A DNA stretch of 64,000 nucleotides from Poriferisodalis sp965221195 (GCA_965221195.1 OZ244864.1:2170001-2234000), one strand, 5' to 3'. Shown: positions 63,401 through 64,000, counted from the stretch's first letter. Numbers and translations are program-made. The notes: generated by a model from the sequence alone, not told the origin.

Positions 63401-64000
63401 AGTGGGATCGTTATCGGTGATGCGAATGGTCTTACCAGTCAAGGCGAGGCTGCCGGAGGTGCCAGATATTGACAACTCTTCGGTGGGTTCGTCGGTGGTG
63501 TCGTTCGTTGGTGTGAGCGTGAACGTCACCGACCCCGACGCTGCGCCTGCAGCAATAGTGATCGTTTGATCCGCCACTGTTGTGTAATCAGTACCCTCGG
63601 TAGCACTATCACTGCTAGCGCCAACTGTAACTGTCACGGTCTGGGCTGTAGCGAAACGGGTGCTACCGTTCACCGTAGCAGTTACCCGCACTGTTTTAGC
63701 GCCACCATTTTCGCTTATCGCGCCTTGGTTACCGTTTGCGCTGGTGTCAGCGTCCACTGTCAAGGTGATGCCTGTTGGGGTGGCATCGTCGTCGGTGATG
63801 GTGATAGTTGTTGCTTTGGTGGTGCCAAGCGTGTAGGCGTTATTGGCTGTGAGCGTCACAATAATGGTTTCAGCATCGTCGTCGATGTTGTCGTCGGTGA
63901 TTGTCACGTCAAAGGTTGTGCTCGATGCGTTCGCTGCGATAGTGGCTGTGCCAGACAGGGCTGTGAAATCAGTACCAGATGCGGCAGTGCCGGTGACAGA
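24482..64000 (-). CDS. Giant Calx-beta repeat protein, 5' end outside window (at least 13,172 aa)
   Basis: One uninterrupted frame runs from the right edge to a TAA at 24482-24484. It is still open at position 64000, where the codons read as the middle of a Calx-beta domain, so the GTG at 63907 is not a real start. The product is an array of about 110-residue beta-sandwich repeats with the Calx-beta signature: an 'EG/E-G-x-x-x' entry strand, a 'D-Y-T' centre, an 'I-x-A-G-x-x-S' strand and an 'E-x-x-x-V/L-x-L' strand, closed by 'T-I-T-D-D-D'. Such domains bind Ca2+ and are typical of large extracellular adhesins. One FN3 domain lies at 41715-42000. Recurrent larger modules are listed separately. 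The protein ends two residues after a last Calx-beta strand ('T-I-Q-D-N-D'), with no LPXTG motif, terminal membrane helix or autotransporter barrel visible. Exact function is unknown; adhesion or a surface filament is inferred. Confidence 0.93.
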   Translation of the reverse strand, partial: SVTGTAASGTDFTALSGTATIAANASSTTFDVTITDDNIDDDAETIIVTLTANNAYTLGTTKATTITITDDDATPTGITLTVDADTSANGNQGAISENGGAKTVRVTATVNGSTRFATAQTVTVTVGASSDSATEGTDYTTVADQTITIAAGAASGSVTFTLTPTNDTTDEPTEELSISGTSGSLALTGKTIRITDNDPTTVTLAREAGGVTEGNTLDYTLTLGRALVDGEALAVPLTFSSVSGTATRGTDYTLKCASAAGVACANLNSGSATVTFTGSSTAVDAVTITLSAVIDSVDEGDGETVNIGLGTLDANSGTNLDGGAAGTDNAAVLTITDFEPEAPLLVLVPSSVAAASLNGAKVVLRPKFASFFDTSSSYYDSTNDVLTAAAKKLFRLVGAPAGVSISDVVLLDEADGSAELGLPLSFKHRSVEITLAYSGDGFDADRVVTVSVDPSVGESPSVGLLQVVDTDKNAFKDYLSAVSVDLTIKAPPVSKVTLSRESGGSVAEGASVSYRLVLDRPLPAGGKLVVPLTVTGDARLGVAAKPAVGDKPAVAATNDFALTCQTVVGVECTNLGTTPTVTFTGVANAVKAINIRLDAHKDDSVETSGETVDIGVGTLVPTGLGDRVSVSSVDEAAVLKIVEPSTDVGVNLKASNSGVVVEGGTLTITVELASAAAAELVFPVNVLTFAGTQDGLCRSTPVDGLPAKKRQTTLADSRVVEIELCKSATFARAASSDDYTVSGPSITVAKDATAGSLTLTAVDDAVVEFAEVLAVELGDLPAGFVAGLSDVVSVTISDNDAVALSVAVNPDTYSRSQRVSESGGAQTVRVTASVVGGGTFATDQTVAVTVGDDGDSATEGTDYDTVDPLTVTIAAGESSGFADFTLTPKVDNTDEKVEVLSVSGTSSGLIVGVVEANVFIERAAEVVIVDSDELVTQLQLSFDADADTAGTQTFIREGGGAKKVKVTATIVGDTRFADDVSFELFVGDAGDSAEEGTDYAEVVDQTSTTLDGKTVLKGVNVVTIKANQASGSATFTLTPTNDSNDESTEQLSLYLLIKTGQPGEPSFVAEKVFLPIFDDDGKVAVRLLATAGDIAENAGSKDIVVELERPLTGSETVTVPLTLTGATVTDDFTWALQPSSQTGVSLLTASPHSTQNPALQLAAGASQAVLRFTAVNNTTRTQPFVTVDYGTGALAPSGTNVTIETPSGGPIGFAILDDETGAVEVPADWAPKPSAVSGGGTFRLLFATSGSRDATSADIAVYDGFVRSHAATSSLASLVPYAGFFRAVASTPTVDADTHNDADVTDDGTGEAIYWLDGHKAADNYSDFWDNTWDDDNSPTNEDGTVTDLSADASFQSYYTGTAAGGNRRNGFELGSTQVVGTGELGTTFGTLSSGFFRSDGGTDKTGLPFYALSPPFTLEATVEPTVQFAAATYTATEASANRTVTVTINASPAPSTNLTVNYAVTGTATSGTDYTALTGTATIGANANSTTFDVVVTDDNIDDDDETIIVTLTADNAYTLGTTNTTTITITDDDATPTGITLTVDADTSANGNQGAVSEGGGAKTVRVTATINGNTRFATAQTVTVTVGANRDSATEGTDYANVAQQTITIAAGVASGSTTFTLTPTNDTTDEPTEELSISGTSGSLALTGKTIRITDNDPTTATLTREAGGVTEGNTLDYTLTLGRALVASEALAVPVTIRGSATKKIDFTVACESPLPAGVVCAGFGTAKATVTFTGSATAAQSVTFTLSAIADDTDEPSGETVNIRLGALDGDSGTNLDGGASSINNAAAVTITDPGVGVAVQLSVSGSTVAEGGKLTITATLAEPAPVGGVQIPVGVRAGGKAQASDYRFAGTITIAEGQTFGTLELTATDDSDGEGDETLTLELGNLPAGYMAGSRASAEIIIADDDPVELTDDSGVTVTVEGGVLTMLERATRENRTGNRDSFTVTLPAGSKPVVLVPSVDLKLTVAGVEQPFVSVPALTFFASGNAQTLTQYATANRYDTADVAGGTHNGTITWKVVEYDATYRGTDPGNDLTEVTSLVVPSIPFRVIDDDPTSVELLQASTVDSVATEAVTADTATLRLKLGRALVAGETLIVPLKAAGATLGTDFSLAAAGNGVTYAAAQGLGEVTFTGPSVAEATITISALADSDSISEQLTLSIADRSDVATPKAGDGFMRSVGLAGGACSGTCAGTRSGGSTLATSQQVLLTDDDIGVRLTLSGDAEVAENGGTLTYDVRLTVAPVANETVTVAVSSGTTSALTVTTGSSLTFDASDWSTAKQVTVTGVNSAGDAADRLVNVTHAVSSSGGTSPVYASGVAARVLSVRVIDDDATTVTVSGGGTVAEGDASTSAEVSVSLGRALVAGEVVQVPLLVVSPTGAPLVTGRRFLPDLLPQTALLDWAVAGTGTTVDVDPFVRASRYGNQVRLIVTLSGKGAQRATLTFTPAASVIDADVYDERVEVRLDGSELNNVSRPTNVTGGVTGSGTRVVTITDTAPSAITLSVDADTGTNGVQGSITEGAGAKTVQVTATIDDSIRLDRDLTVTVTVGASSDSATEGADYERVADQTITITAGSLSGSVTFVVAPKKDANDEPAELISVIGEPVGNLTFTGATIRLVDSDPTRVSLTREAGTSLVEGSSLDYKLTLGRALVANESLVVPLRTSGTSRLNDYTLACESPLPTGVTCADLGTRQPSVTFTGGDSAAKEVTLTLTATADTTRETGGETVDINLGTLNSSSGMNLDGGARGRDRAGAVTIRDRVVVPELSIAADSSSVVEAGTATFTITAKPAPASELSAYVTIADTPGTSGNGGYLQSSLEGGNKLVLVEKDGTGTYRLDTLGDRVDEPNGTVTATLQTRSGYTIDSSANTASVKVTDNLPTVVTLSRAAGSTLVEGSSLVYTLTLSRALVAGEALAVPLTFSRGTGTATRNTDYTLACASATGVTCANLNVGAAMVTFTGSDSAARSVTITLTTATDSTAEASGETVDVGLGTLNASSGTNLGGGARGRDRAAAVTINDPAADDVPVTLTVNNSGSVTEGGTLTVTATLESAAPSDGVTIPVRATLSGSAVADDFTLSSNGDITITAGNTAGTLTFTATDDNIDESNETLTLELGTLPDGYRAGTPSSAEVTITDNDDAPSAITLSVDADTKTKGTQGAISEGGGAKTVRVTATVKGSTRFATAQTVTVTVGASSDTATEGTDYENVPEQTITIPAGAASGSVTFTLTPDDDSTDEPTEQLSISGTSGSLTFTGTNIRITDDDATTVTLLSPEGALKVLRHTQGRLNSTVLNFALSRALVSGESLKVPVVFSGATLGESFTVMASQLPGVTFGDFSDADESFVMFTGGDSASQLAFVFVTYKEDSNEVDETLVVSVPATSVSGSPKLTATGFAEAVTGSGSVSLTLDDPANNEEISVRLLGGGVIDGSISSGDNSQTNVVVELSRALAAGELATVVVNFDDKETFPADALLVGLKETNDVLLYFRVAVSGEGVTPGMRDDGYTLTFMGSDTDTVQRATLTFTSTAQEAGTSPQHVEDDADHEQVEVTFEPDALRWVESQGLLLVPYDDEDPATRDDAATRVLITDDDATAWQVSFTDTDDNALSTASVTEGDDYTFNVTLPDDVTGPVTIPLTYAHGTGSSAAEFDPLPASVTVPFGQSSATVTISTAEDQTTESAETLTITPGTAPPGFTTSGTSLTLTVTDDDVSAADPVISIAAGTSPVTEGTAATFTVTANPAPTANLDVTVKVADATNGGDYLATANEGNKTVTINAGQTTATLTVNTTDDSKDEPNGTVTATVQDGTGYTVSSSANVASVKVSDNDATVVSLVGQTLGYVVEGSMADFDVVLSRALVAGEVLPVELSLASAEAIATRGSDFTLSCADATGVVCTNLSSGDPTVTFTGGSGAAQKTTVTLTVLDDGTAEVPGEVVRYDVAGLGSSVGTNLGGGARAFGSFSTTNGVLTARYYSVGIVDPPSLSVSPGVVASADLDGVTLTVTPKFASFWAADDGVSTYFDSSDESGLTTAGKALFTLEGAPAGLSISDVVLLDEVDGTAALGWPSTSKHISAQVTLAYTGADLTVDDTVTVNVGPAAATDEEVRGLLKVAFKNDFNELREHGYTAALTADFTAELELVQISKTALSVPEDASSTDSYTVVLGSQPTADVTVTITSDTPTAATTSPASLTFTDSDWNTPQTVTITGVDDDVDNPGDERTVTLTHAVTSDDATFEGHSRTVNVTVTDDDASVAGLEFAKGGYKVFEETGKRSATVTLNVTQAPTSDVTVSYTVDAAKRSATSDSDYTALSGTATITAGATSTTIEVVVLDDNDDEPAETITLTLAEGSGYSLGDRTTTTVTIIDDDATTVKLTATAGDVAEDSGTKDFTITLGRALVADEVVTVPLAVTGAVRNNDFTWVLHPPAQAGVTLTQRRTPNAVVQLAAGASSATVRFTPVDNNRRTQPYVTVSYGTGSQAPSGTNLDIETTGGPFSFVITDDETGPIGVPADWSLKPSSLSAGNTFRLVFTTSTKRDATSTDIGVYDDFVQSHAADGLASLTPYAGFFRVVGSTSSVAAHDHNDANPTSDGTGEAIYWLDGDKVADDYADFWDADWDDETNPTTESGVVVKPNAQGYWTGTATGGGASSKLELGSSGQVAVGGLNAIPSGVSPTSGLQGPRGRELPLYGLSRVFTVGETVTLSVNNKGEVAEGDTLTLTATLPSAASAKVVIPIKSLSPCVCDNPASSADYDLSADTITVASGQTTGTVTLTAVDDDLPELTERLVLGLGSLPAGYHVGESDSVNIAISDDDDAVALSVLVDPNNIGRSQQISEAGGAKTVRVIATVVGGGPFDADKTVAVTVGDSADSAEEGTDYDTVGALSVVIPAGQLSGYVDFTLTPTADDADEKTESLTIAGTSTNTDVGVMLGEQFFVFNRVYSYVEDGVTKSHKSRGVHLHIVDSSDTVTRLVLSFDADAETAGTQTFVREGGGAKKVKVTATIVGDTRFADDVSLELVVGKAGDTAIEGTDYAEVVDKMPTIVDGETVLKGVNIITINANQTSGSVTFTLTPTNDSIDEPVERLSVYLVIPTSQPGEFGFISDAVSLPIFDDDGKVAVRLLAAAGDIAENAGSKDIVVVLERPLTGSETVTVPLTLTGATVTNDFTWALQPSSQTGVSLVTASPHSTQNPALQLAAGASQAVLRFTAVNNSTRTQPYVTVNYATGARAPSGTNVAIETPSGGPIGFAILDDETGPVSVPVDWALKPSAVSAGGTFRLLFATSGSRDASSADIGVYDGFVRSHAATGHASLVPYAGFFRAVASTPTVDADTHNDADVTDDGAGEAIYWLDGHKAADNYSDFWDNTWDDDNSPTNEDGTVTDLSADASFQSYYTGTAAGGNRRNGFELGTQVAGTGELGSDFGTLSSGFFRSDGGTDKTGLPFYALSQPFTVEGTAAVKPTVQFAAATYTATEASTNRTVTVTINASAAPTAELTINYAVTGTATSGTDYTALTGTATIAANASSTTFDVVVADDNIDDDDETIIVTLTANNAYTLGTTKATTITITDDDATPTGITLTVDADTSANGNQGVVSEGGDAKTVRVTATVNGATRFATAQTVTVTVGASSDSATEGTDYANVTDQTITIAAGADSGSVTFTLTPTNDTTDEPTEELSISGTSGSLALTGKTIRITDDDATTVTLTRESGSTVTEGESLDYTVTLGRNLVSGESLVVPLRVIGSADLTDFGLACESPLPSGVTCSGLNARRASVTFTGGVGAAKTVTITLSAITDDTVESGGETVDINLETLDSSSGTNLGGGAAGTDNAATVTIVDAVASNTLVGTGLSVEVDGGRLEMLERATRENRLGNRDSLVITLDKNKNPSETVVVVGSVALRSSRLTRTPGVLDTTSFPIATVQPKYFFRDGSKSATFTVISDRYDVADAPGGFHEGVISWKVYTSASYSTNSPVLYEGLEVPDVPFRIVDDDPTPVELLAAVTPDLSATEADGSDTASVRVRLGRTLVAGETLTVPLKAAGAVLGTDFSLALSGSPQGVSYATVAGLGEVTFTGPSAREAVLTVAALDDVDTTNERLVLSIADVSDVASPKAGDGFMRSSGLAGGACSGTRCAAVGRALVTSQTVSIVDDDIGVRLSLSGAAVVGENAGTLSYGVRLASAPVANETVTVAVSSGTTSALTVSSGGSLTFTADDWSTAKQVTVRGVNNAVDAADLVVDVTHSVSSSGGVSPKYGSVSARVLEVTVVDDDKTSVTLSGGGSFTEADTSSSGVTVTVRLSRPLVADEVVEVPLNLFSPSGAPLVSGKRPAPGVAAQDRFVDWSVAGTGTSISVDTLTAAARRFGNREQLVVTFANTGAQTATVTFTPATDKDGVGVGDADASDEVVNVTLADEFNVSQRLTNVSGGFTPSGSARFVVVDADLGVNVVESGGATTVSENAGTDTYTVKLNTQPSANVTIKVESNTVSAATVSPATLTFTDSDWDTAQTVTVTGVNDNVYNPGDRTATISHTVTSTDSEYAGRSVNDVVVIVEDDEPTPTTAGLVFDEIGGSTVVTEKSGSAKLDRYTVKLSRRPLANVVVTVSSRLPFGAWVSTSTSGFGLSLSYTFTPGNWDGARTVWVQAQDDVVDNPNDQRTGTIAHRLTSDDPAFNRRLETVDVTVIDDDDAPSAITLTVDTDTGTDGTQTSVAEDGGAKTVEVTATITDSTRFGVAQDVSVTVGASSDSATAGTDYTTVADQTITIAAGAESGSATFTFTPTPDTTDEQPEVVSLTGTLGNVTFTNTKLSITDSDPTVVTVARTDSGAIAEDSSESVAARSAEFTITLSRALAAGEQIDVPLLISGAGISAGDYKLALKSGDSLNTGVTLTGETSLTPTVTFENAAARTATLTLVATDDRVAEGTSETLTVTLGDLADTSLGTNVDGGASVSRDGDNNIADNTFNVTITDDDTAGVTITESGTPAATEVAENGGTDSYTLVLDSQPTADVTVTVTSGTAAALLLDGPDTPTTPFRVERLTFTPDNWNSPQTITVTGQNDNRDNPTPGRSSTITHTVTSSDTRYNNFSVADVTVPVTDDDPTTVTLTRDTGSTYVEGETLDYTVTLGRALVTGEILPVTLTFSSGSGVATRGTDYTLACPTTLPTGVTCNNLNTAATPTITFTGGSNTARAVTITLTTAADNVDEDSGETINVGLGTLNANSGTKLDGGATGTDSAAVITINDPAKPTVQFAKAAYTATEASGGRTVGVTVTAVPAPIKNLDIKYTVDGTANSGSDFTALSGTATVPANSNRATIRVVVIDDSVDDDDETVVLTFVDGAGYTVGATKTTTVTITDDDDVTELAAPSGLAATAGDTQVTLAWADPNQDAITGYEYRQGTGSPVVWGEWAAIANSDADTVTHTVTGLDNGTVYSFEVRAVAGTVLGAASATVTATPTPAPPTLTLTALSSLRVPEGTTTLRHNFSLSRALTADDPDTVDVEVAVSGTATRGTDYTLVFDADLSGTGVTVLNTAGTSNPVIRIDKKLFATRTRDSVGLIIEVTADNETEAGDETIVLKTHDGRGGTVTYKVYDAPASVEANFTRSSFIYLEGEGLLTLIIRLNALTGRDLVFPLSYPQPTTAVANVDYTPANSYTVKANGQLTHELQIPYVNDDVDEPAKTLTVSLGTAPNGATKGTTDTVTTTIRDNDPTTVTLTRASDSTVTEGATLDYTLTLGRALVDGEILAVPLTFASSDTATRNTDYTLACPTTLPTGVTCNNLNTATTPTVTFTGGTNAARSVTITLTASTDNIVEASGETVNINLGTLNSSSGTNLHGGALGTDNAAALTINDALPVTLSVNNKGAVVEGGTLTVTATLASAPAANVTVPVRAGSASTAAAGDYSLSASGVITVASGETSGTLTFTATDDEVDEDSETVVLELGTLPAGYAAGIPSTVTVTIADDDTAGVTITESGTPAATEVTENAGTDTYTVVLDSQPTHNVTVTITSSAASAALIDGPDTPNPDDPTVTETLTFTTTNWDTAQTVTVTGVNDNVDNTGDKRTVTLTHAVTSSDTKYNAVGEETITVTVTDDDDADGASVGVTLTASDTTLTEGDSSDTARVSVVLSRGLTRGSDRGEVLAVPIEYSGGTAGVDFKVELSDPAPEGVRLVAGAASGLVTFELKSTSKASVTASEAVLVFTALADADRLDETVILTLPADTSRYQARELPNGFTVSIPNTQTLKITDSNTDPATLSTTELQITEGASGTYTMQLSRAPAGLVTVKASSSDTGVVAVKSVTSNINTDNPVTQAGGTLYFTPRNWNQPQKVTLTTQQNKTDDPAGSRTATISHTVTTTSVRDAKVSVADVEVVLVDDDATVFEIDLAGGLESLSVRETGGTTEITVTAAGRSGFTAGEVVEVPLAISGSATLGTDYTLALKSGEGINTGVSVLSTALLTSNAPVLVFTGGTDASAVATLVLTATDDATVDANETVKIALGSAHQFATRSGTDVDGGAVPSETADDVSEFVTVTIADDDGATAAVLLTHTGSDTKAVEGDTKGDAYSVRLATAPSATVTVTATAPEGLQVNTAGGNPGSTAALTFTTSNWWQPQPVTVTATADSTDQTADRTLTVTHSVSAGYLSGTTGPSLDVTVVDNTPTSVSLSGGGRLVEGDPSVTTTVTVQLSRALVSGEVAEVPLSLVSPTGAVLQQTRLQIREATWSASGIGATMRLPSGSLRANNRQAVIIRFSGAGAQTATITFAATTNKDRDKTDETINVSLAPVSLTAKTTNLDGGLAHSTVAAERSARVTIDDPAAGVTITQTADDTTVSENAGTDTYTVVLDSRPSANVTVTITSSASAAAVIDGPDVGTTGSGTETLTFTRSNWKTPQTVTVTGRNDNVDNLGGSRTVTLTHAVTSTDSDYSGLADQTVAVTVTDDDPTRVTLTREVGSAIAEGNTLDYTLTLSRALITGETLPVPLTFASSDTATRNTDYTLTCPTTLPTGVTCANLNSGNATVTFTGSSTAASEVTITLTASTDNTTEATGETVNINLGTLNASSGTGLSGGASGTDNAAVLTINDPGATLPEVSITAGTAVTEGTAASFTVSVDAAPSAALAVSVSVADATNGGDFVTTGNQGTRTVTIAAGETSATFTVATVADRNDEPNGAVTVTIQSSTDYTIDSSANTASVTVNDNDRTALRLSRVAGRYVAEGSNWTYTLTLARRLVDGEKLVVPLTSSGAAVRGLDYTLTCPTTLPTGVTCANLNVSNGAVTFTGGSTAARSVRITLSADADNAGEREEYVVIGLGTVTATNLGGGVSQAAEGERLFIVDAFPEISITAGPAVTEGTVATFSVGLSVEGASGGNRSVNVRYTDATGGGDYLSATDENATVANLAMYALKQNYRLATVGDSVDEPDGTVTMTLLPGDGYTVDSDANTASVVVKDDDDTTVVLNATAGDVAEDGGTKDFVVTLGRTLAASEVVTVPLTVTGATVTTDYTWTLQPSSQTGVSLVTAAPHSTQNPALRLAAGASRATLRFTAVDDDVAAPPSVQVAYGTGARAPAGTGGVVIATPSGGPFTFAITDDDATDGAVLPSKIVLSVDTESDVVGAQSRVFEGGSETTTVSVTATIVGAARFGVDRTINIKVGATSDSATAGVDYTAVPDQQITIDAGAQSGATSFTLTRTDDNDEENEEAISVAGTLVGVPVEPAAVFIVDDDSLISVGVELYVVDGIIKVNDKEFDNLDHDITVSEGASFELRMLLAGPASADVVFPVRRIAGGTATNDDFSRSVDNVIVGNIAVKAGQTFGRLSVRVTEDMLVEPTESVTLELGDLPDGYVLDGFYTAHITITDGDVAPTRIALDAVVNPDTFGRQQLIAENGGPQTVRVTASLIGDIAEHSDCVTLEQLQVPPFTETGGDSNPGGVFQGQKLKCGTVNSAVTPNFTAVRQEVAALSTDTTIMVAVGDSANDTATEGTDYATVDTIMVTIPAGRLSGYTDFVLTPTVDNTDEGDPERLSVSGTVDGFTLGVVDGNLFYEAAPASLFIIDAADVVTRLRLSFDADADTAGTQTFVRENSGAKKVKVTATIVGDTRFTQDVSFKLVVGDLGDSATEGVDYMEVVDTTVVEREVIAGDPRSIVRTFTDANVITITAGQASGAVTFTLTPTDDMDDESTERLSMLLDIPTSQTAEFGFISDAVLLPIFDNDGAIPVRLLAAAGDIAENGGTKDITVVLERALTGAEVVTVPLTVTGVTGGDYTLVLQPASQTGVSLVTTAPHSVGNPAVRFAAGASQATLRFTATANTVRTQPYVNITFGTDTRAPSGSGVTVSTSPGNRIGFTILDDETGPVRLPAALAPAELSSGGLFRLLFATSGGSAATATDIAVYDSFVRSHVATGQAALVPYAGFFRAVASTATVDADTHNDADVASDGPGEAVYWLDGDKVADNYADFWDNTWDDETTPTDETGVATDLTVAAVPEIINLSVNHGIVAENVGGGSQTVTVTATIAGSARFAADQTIVVSVAGSGASGRVGFTAVTDFNVLIAAGRRSATATFTLSPTSNNTNEVNEVVTVSGVLDGVTVNPATVILRDDDGVGVTISKASLRVPEKAGTGTYTVVLDSQPSAAVDIAITNTSPETVMLDTDTLTFTNSNWNQPQTVTVTGVNDAVVNLNGFRTAMLAHVVSSDSDSSYDAIDAQTTTVTVTVTDNDVFAGDYRMFWTGTGTDGDRRNGFELGRGLAGTGELNTGFVGVGPLSSVFLATASRASDRDGDKDLLQMYGLSQPFSVGEPVTLTVDNSGAVTEGGSLTLTASIPSVAAADVTIPLQIAADATAAAADYTLPATITIAAGTSSGTATFGATDDVLDEPAETLTVELGTLPTGFVAGTPASVAITIADNDAAPSAITLTVDADTGTGGVQNTVGEGGGAKFVRVTATITSGTRFATAQTVTVTVGASSDTAVEGTDYATVHQQSITIAAGAASGSTTFTLTPTEDTFDEPTQQISVTGGGIAGVTFTNANVGITDNDATPEIDLSVDTATVAEGDNATTITVTATVDDATIRFDTDRTVVVSVDGSGGTGVVGFAVVATNVNITITAGQATGTSTFTLTPADNNVDETNETVTVSGTLAGVTVNSATVTVTDNDAAPSAITLSVDADTGTGGTQTTVAEGGGAKTVEVTARITSGTRFATAQTVTVTVGASSDAAVEGTDYATVGAQTITIAAGAASGSTTFTLTPTDDSFDEPTQTLSITGTLAGVTFTNTNVGITDNDATPEVDLSVSQSTVGEGEGATTITVTATVDDATIRFDEAKTVRVSVAGSGNNGVVGFTAVDPFDVTIAAGAVSGSATFSLAPTDDSVDGPNETVTVSGTLAGVTVTSATVSLTDDDSVGFTITQTSGSTSVTENGGTDTYTVKLNTQPTATVAIQLSVTGPVTLSTRTIAFLPSTWNSAQTITVTGVNDNLDNTGGSRSATITHDVSAQDAKYHALPNRDITVTVTDDDATPAINLVAAGVSSFAENANPAQIALVAQVDDATIRFDADKTVRVTVTGPVGDEFVDFTPVSAFNVTISANSRQGQRRFLFTPTNDNINERDATITVAGTSSGLTVNSDTFTLTDDEADPVLTQTAPIATTITEGTSAEFVIRATLASSFPISVNVAVSESNNGDYVASTNEGNKQVTLPAGDTRVNYSVPTVQDSTEEADGSVTLALRSGTDYSLGTNTSRSVTVEDNDTVPGVDVDLSVNNSGAVTEGGTLTVTATLASAATSNITIPIRAAAGGTAGSGDYSLSANNITVLSGATSGSLTFTATDDATDEPAETLTLELGTLPTGYAPGTTTSVEITVNDNDPTVVTLTRTPGSTVSEGTTVTYTVALGRGLISGESLAVPLTLSTGDGAAVRGTDYTLACPTPLPAGVSCAGFDDNGMVAQNEPNQNQDQVEVVQELVPTVTFTGGDDAAAATNIIMTLIADGVTESGGETLNVGLGALIGATAVDNAEQITIEDPTGTVVTLTVSGGGNVVEGDTLTVTVGLVPAATANVTIPIVALAGTASAADYTLPATVTVVSGASSGTVTFTAVADDVAEDPETLTVQLGTLPDTYTAGTPASATVTISDPDPNLNSDGTYSVAADWELLPAGVGPGDTFRLLFKTSTRRNAEPTDIAIYDAHVQAAAADGHAAIAFHASLYKVVGSTTTVNARDHALLRTSDIVAPIYWLNGPQVSTDYSNTDRVGFWARRWENWRAADRRDESGNRADTNWAFTGTQWTGIKASSYPLGVTANNLVVRGRFQAGANDVNPIQHLPGLAAKTAEHSFYAISPVYRVRSDLPTPIAGTADSPMITVTNTTGASSITEGGQATFSVTASPAPTTATRVRLALLQSQPFGARISGGTTVTLTSGAPSATVTVTTVDDRWDHPNGSVTLVVLEPETGGSYQLHHSDQAPSAQQVFVTDNDPEGANKISPRYFDTTTKQCRDSQTNNVIPGGSRACSSPPAGYTTNHKDVEFVVSKTNVSINEGESRYVVVTFSRVPDSGTDVSNVFRAALRNDAASLGSYECKSFEGVGEVCRRWGVNPSWWDMRPFLKTTLLNNGHLNNANQLWVRIDAKETDTPVDGRIAAQVYPWVGDARPWPGGGQSPPEGYSVDGWNPHLENINVYTEFSLRQFLYGSNRTAWHPTLRVNAHITNNDSGGDDLIVTPNCAQPAQSCFTVLEGGQRSYTIELPQRPQPGATYTVTPAQINKQNIWVQDVTFDPPRLAWTHDNWPTNRVQTVTVSAPADNDIGSGTFVITHRLAGFPNNIPTSKTAITAYVNDTDVARLVIKNSDGDVITSDHTVTLTPGGSDYYTVELSHDPLGSRTLWVRSQHTNNEGKVPEYQHPVSINRNTPHTTYLPTYADFDRITFYSPNFVGTTRDSNRILWNQPQKIYITAWNNNNNSPLFNPTCRTDIDDCWVVTNEYQGTNTHNININISPSPNNNPPNEDPPNDPPPSNDPPPAVPVVSITSNGDITEGSNATFTLTAAPPPTTPLTVTLNITTTGDYGITTGEQTITIPTSGTATLNITTTDDTTHEPDGTLTVTITNETGYTPNNTAATATVTITDNDNPPDLPTIIITDATYIEGTRGGYYLFYVRLNKPSNKPIQLQYTPTPTGTGTGHATPNQDYQTRTTTMNFRPGSTQNAGIINITNDNTQEPDETFNITFKNLTPTTATLTQTTITITIQDND
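25155..25240 (-). other. Pro/Asn/Asp-rich linker
   Basis: About 28 residues made almost only of Pro, Asn, Asp, Ser and Glu ('S-P-S-P-N-N-N-P-P-N-E-D-P-P-N-D-P-P-P') between the atypical C-terminal region and the terminal Calx-beta pair. Confidence 0.8.
25240..26770 (-). other. Atypical aromatic/Cys-containing C-terminal region of the right megaprotein
   Basis: About 510 residues unlike the repeats around them: many Trp, Tyr, Asn and His, at least eight Cys (for example in 'C-K-S-F-E-G-V-G-E-V-C', 'C-A-Q-P-A-Q-S-C', 'C-R-T-D-I-D-D-C'), and only one or two degenerate Calx-beta-like strands. Followed by a Pro/Asn/Asp linker and two last Calx-beta domains. Could be a ligand-binding tip; I recognise no family. 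Confidence 0.6.
27170..27761 (-). other. Most divergent W-L-D-G (here W-L-N-G) module, right megagene
   Basis: 'V-A-A-D-W-E-L-L-P' through 'F-R-L-L-F-K-T-S-T-R-R', 'P-I-Y-W-L-N-G-P-Q-V', ending 'F-Y-A-I-S-P-V'. It is the last such module before the C-terminal region. Confidence 0.7.
31744..34545 (-). repeat. Super-module S3, expanded by two insertions (right megagene)
   Basis: Same part order as S1 but about 900 bp longer. A Cys-containing 60-residue insert (34240-34420) lies in the first Calx-beta, and a two-Calx-beta insert (31970-32690) splits the W-L-D-G module. Confidence 0.8.
41715..42000 (-). other. Single FN3 domain in the right megagene
   Basis: 'A-P-S-G-L-A-A-T-A-G-D-T-Q-V-T-L-A-W' to 'Y-S-F-E-V-R-A-V-A-G' is the only FN3 I recognise in the 39.5 kb of this gene. 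It resembles the isolated FN3 of the left megagene. Confidence 0.8.
44700..46520 (-). repeat. Module III, copy 2 (right megagene)
   Basis: Same order as 56500-58270: 'L-E-R-A-T-R-E-N-R-L-G-N-R-D-S', 'R-Y-D-V-A-D-A-P-G-G', 'K-A-G-D-G-F-M-R-S-S-G-L-A-G-G-A-C-S-G-T-R-C'. The Cys pair is kept but shifted by one residue. Confidence 0.8.
47675..49585 (-). repeat. Super-module S2 (right megagene)
   Basis: Same part order as S1, with long nearly identical nucleotide stretches; for example the parts coding 'A-L-Q-P-S-S-Q-T-G-V-S-L' and 'Y-W-L-D-G-H-K-A-A-D-N-Y' differ at few bases. The W-L-D-G module is at 47675-48262. Confidence 0.85.
49935..50503 (-). other. W-L-D-G module outside a full super-module (right megagene)
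   Basis: Signature 'V-P-A-D-W ... F-R-L-V-F-T-T-S ... D-I-G-V-Y-D ... Y-A-G-F-F-R-V-V-G-S-T ... I-Y-W-L-D-G-D-K-V-A-D-D-Y-A-D-F-W', ending 'L-Y-G-L-S-R-V-F'. Other copies not in S1-S4 are at 27170-27761 and 3526-4100. Confidence 0.75.
51602..52078 (-). other. PKFASF module, copy 2 (right megagene)
   Basis: 'P-K-F-A-S-F-W ... Y-F-D-S-S-D ... L-F-T-L-E-G-A-P-A-G-L-S-I-S-D-V-V-L-L-D-E-V-D-G', followed by 'R-G-L-L-K-V'. Closest to the left-megagene copy. Confidence 0.7.
56500..58270 (-). repeat. Module III, copy 1 (right megagene)
   Basis: Begins 'L-E-R-A-T-R-E-N-R-T-G-N-R-D-S', passes 'R-Y-D-T-A-D-V-A-G-G', then 'K-A-G-D-G-F-M-R-S-V-G-L-A-G-G-A-C-S-G-T-C', and ends near a linker with 'P-T-N-V-T-G-G'. 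Repeated at 44700-46520. Confidence 0.8.
59740..61605 (-). repeat. Super-module S1 (right megagene)
   Basis: Order of parts: Calx-beta beginning 'A-V-A-L-S-V', Calx-beta with 'L-S-F-D-A-D-A-D-T-A-G-T-Q-T-F', Calx-beta with 'G-D-I-A-E-N-A-G-S-K-D-I-V-V', then 'D-D-E-T-G' and the W-L-D-G module (59740-60333). The same series recurs at 47675-49585, 31744-34545 and 1306-3186. Confidence 0.85.
62533..62980 (-). other. PKFASF module, copy 1 (right megagene)
   Basis: About 150 residues with 'P-K-F-A-S-F-F ... Y-Y-D-S ... L-F-R-L-V-G-A-P-A-G-V-S-I-S-D-V-V-L-L-D-E-A', then an alternating-strand tail. Not a Calx-beta or FN3 pattern. Copies at 51602-52078 and 15165-15635. Confidence 0.7.
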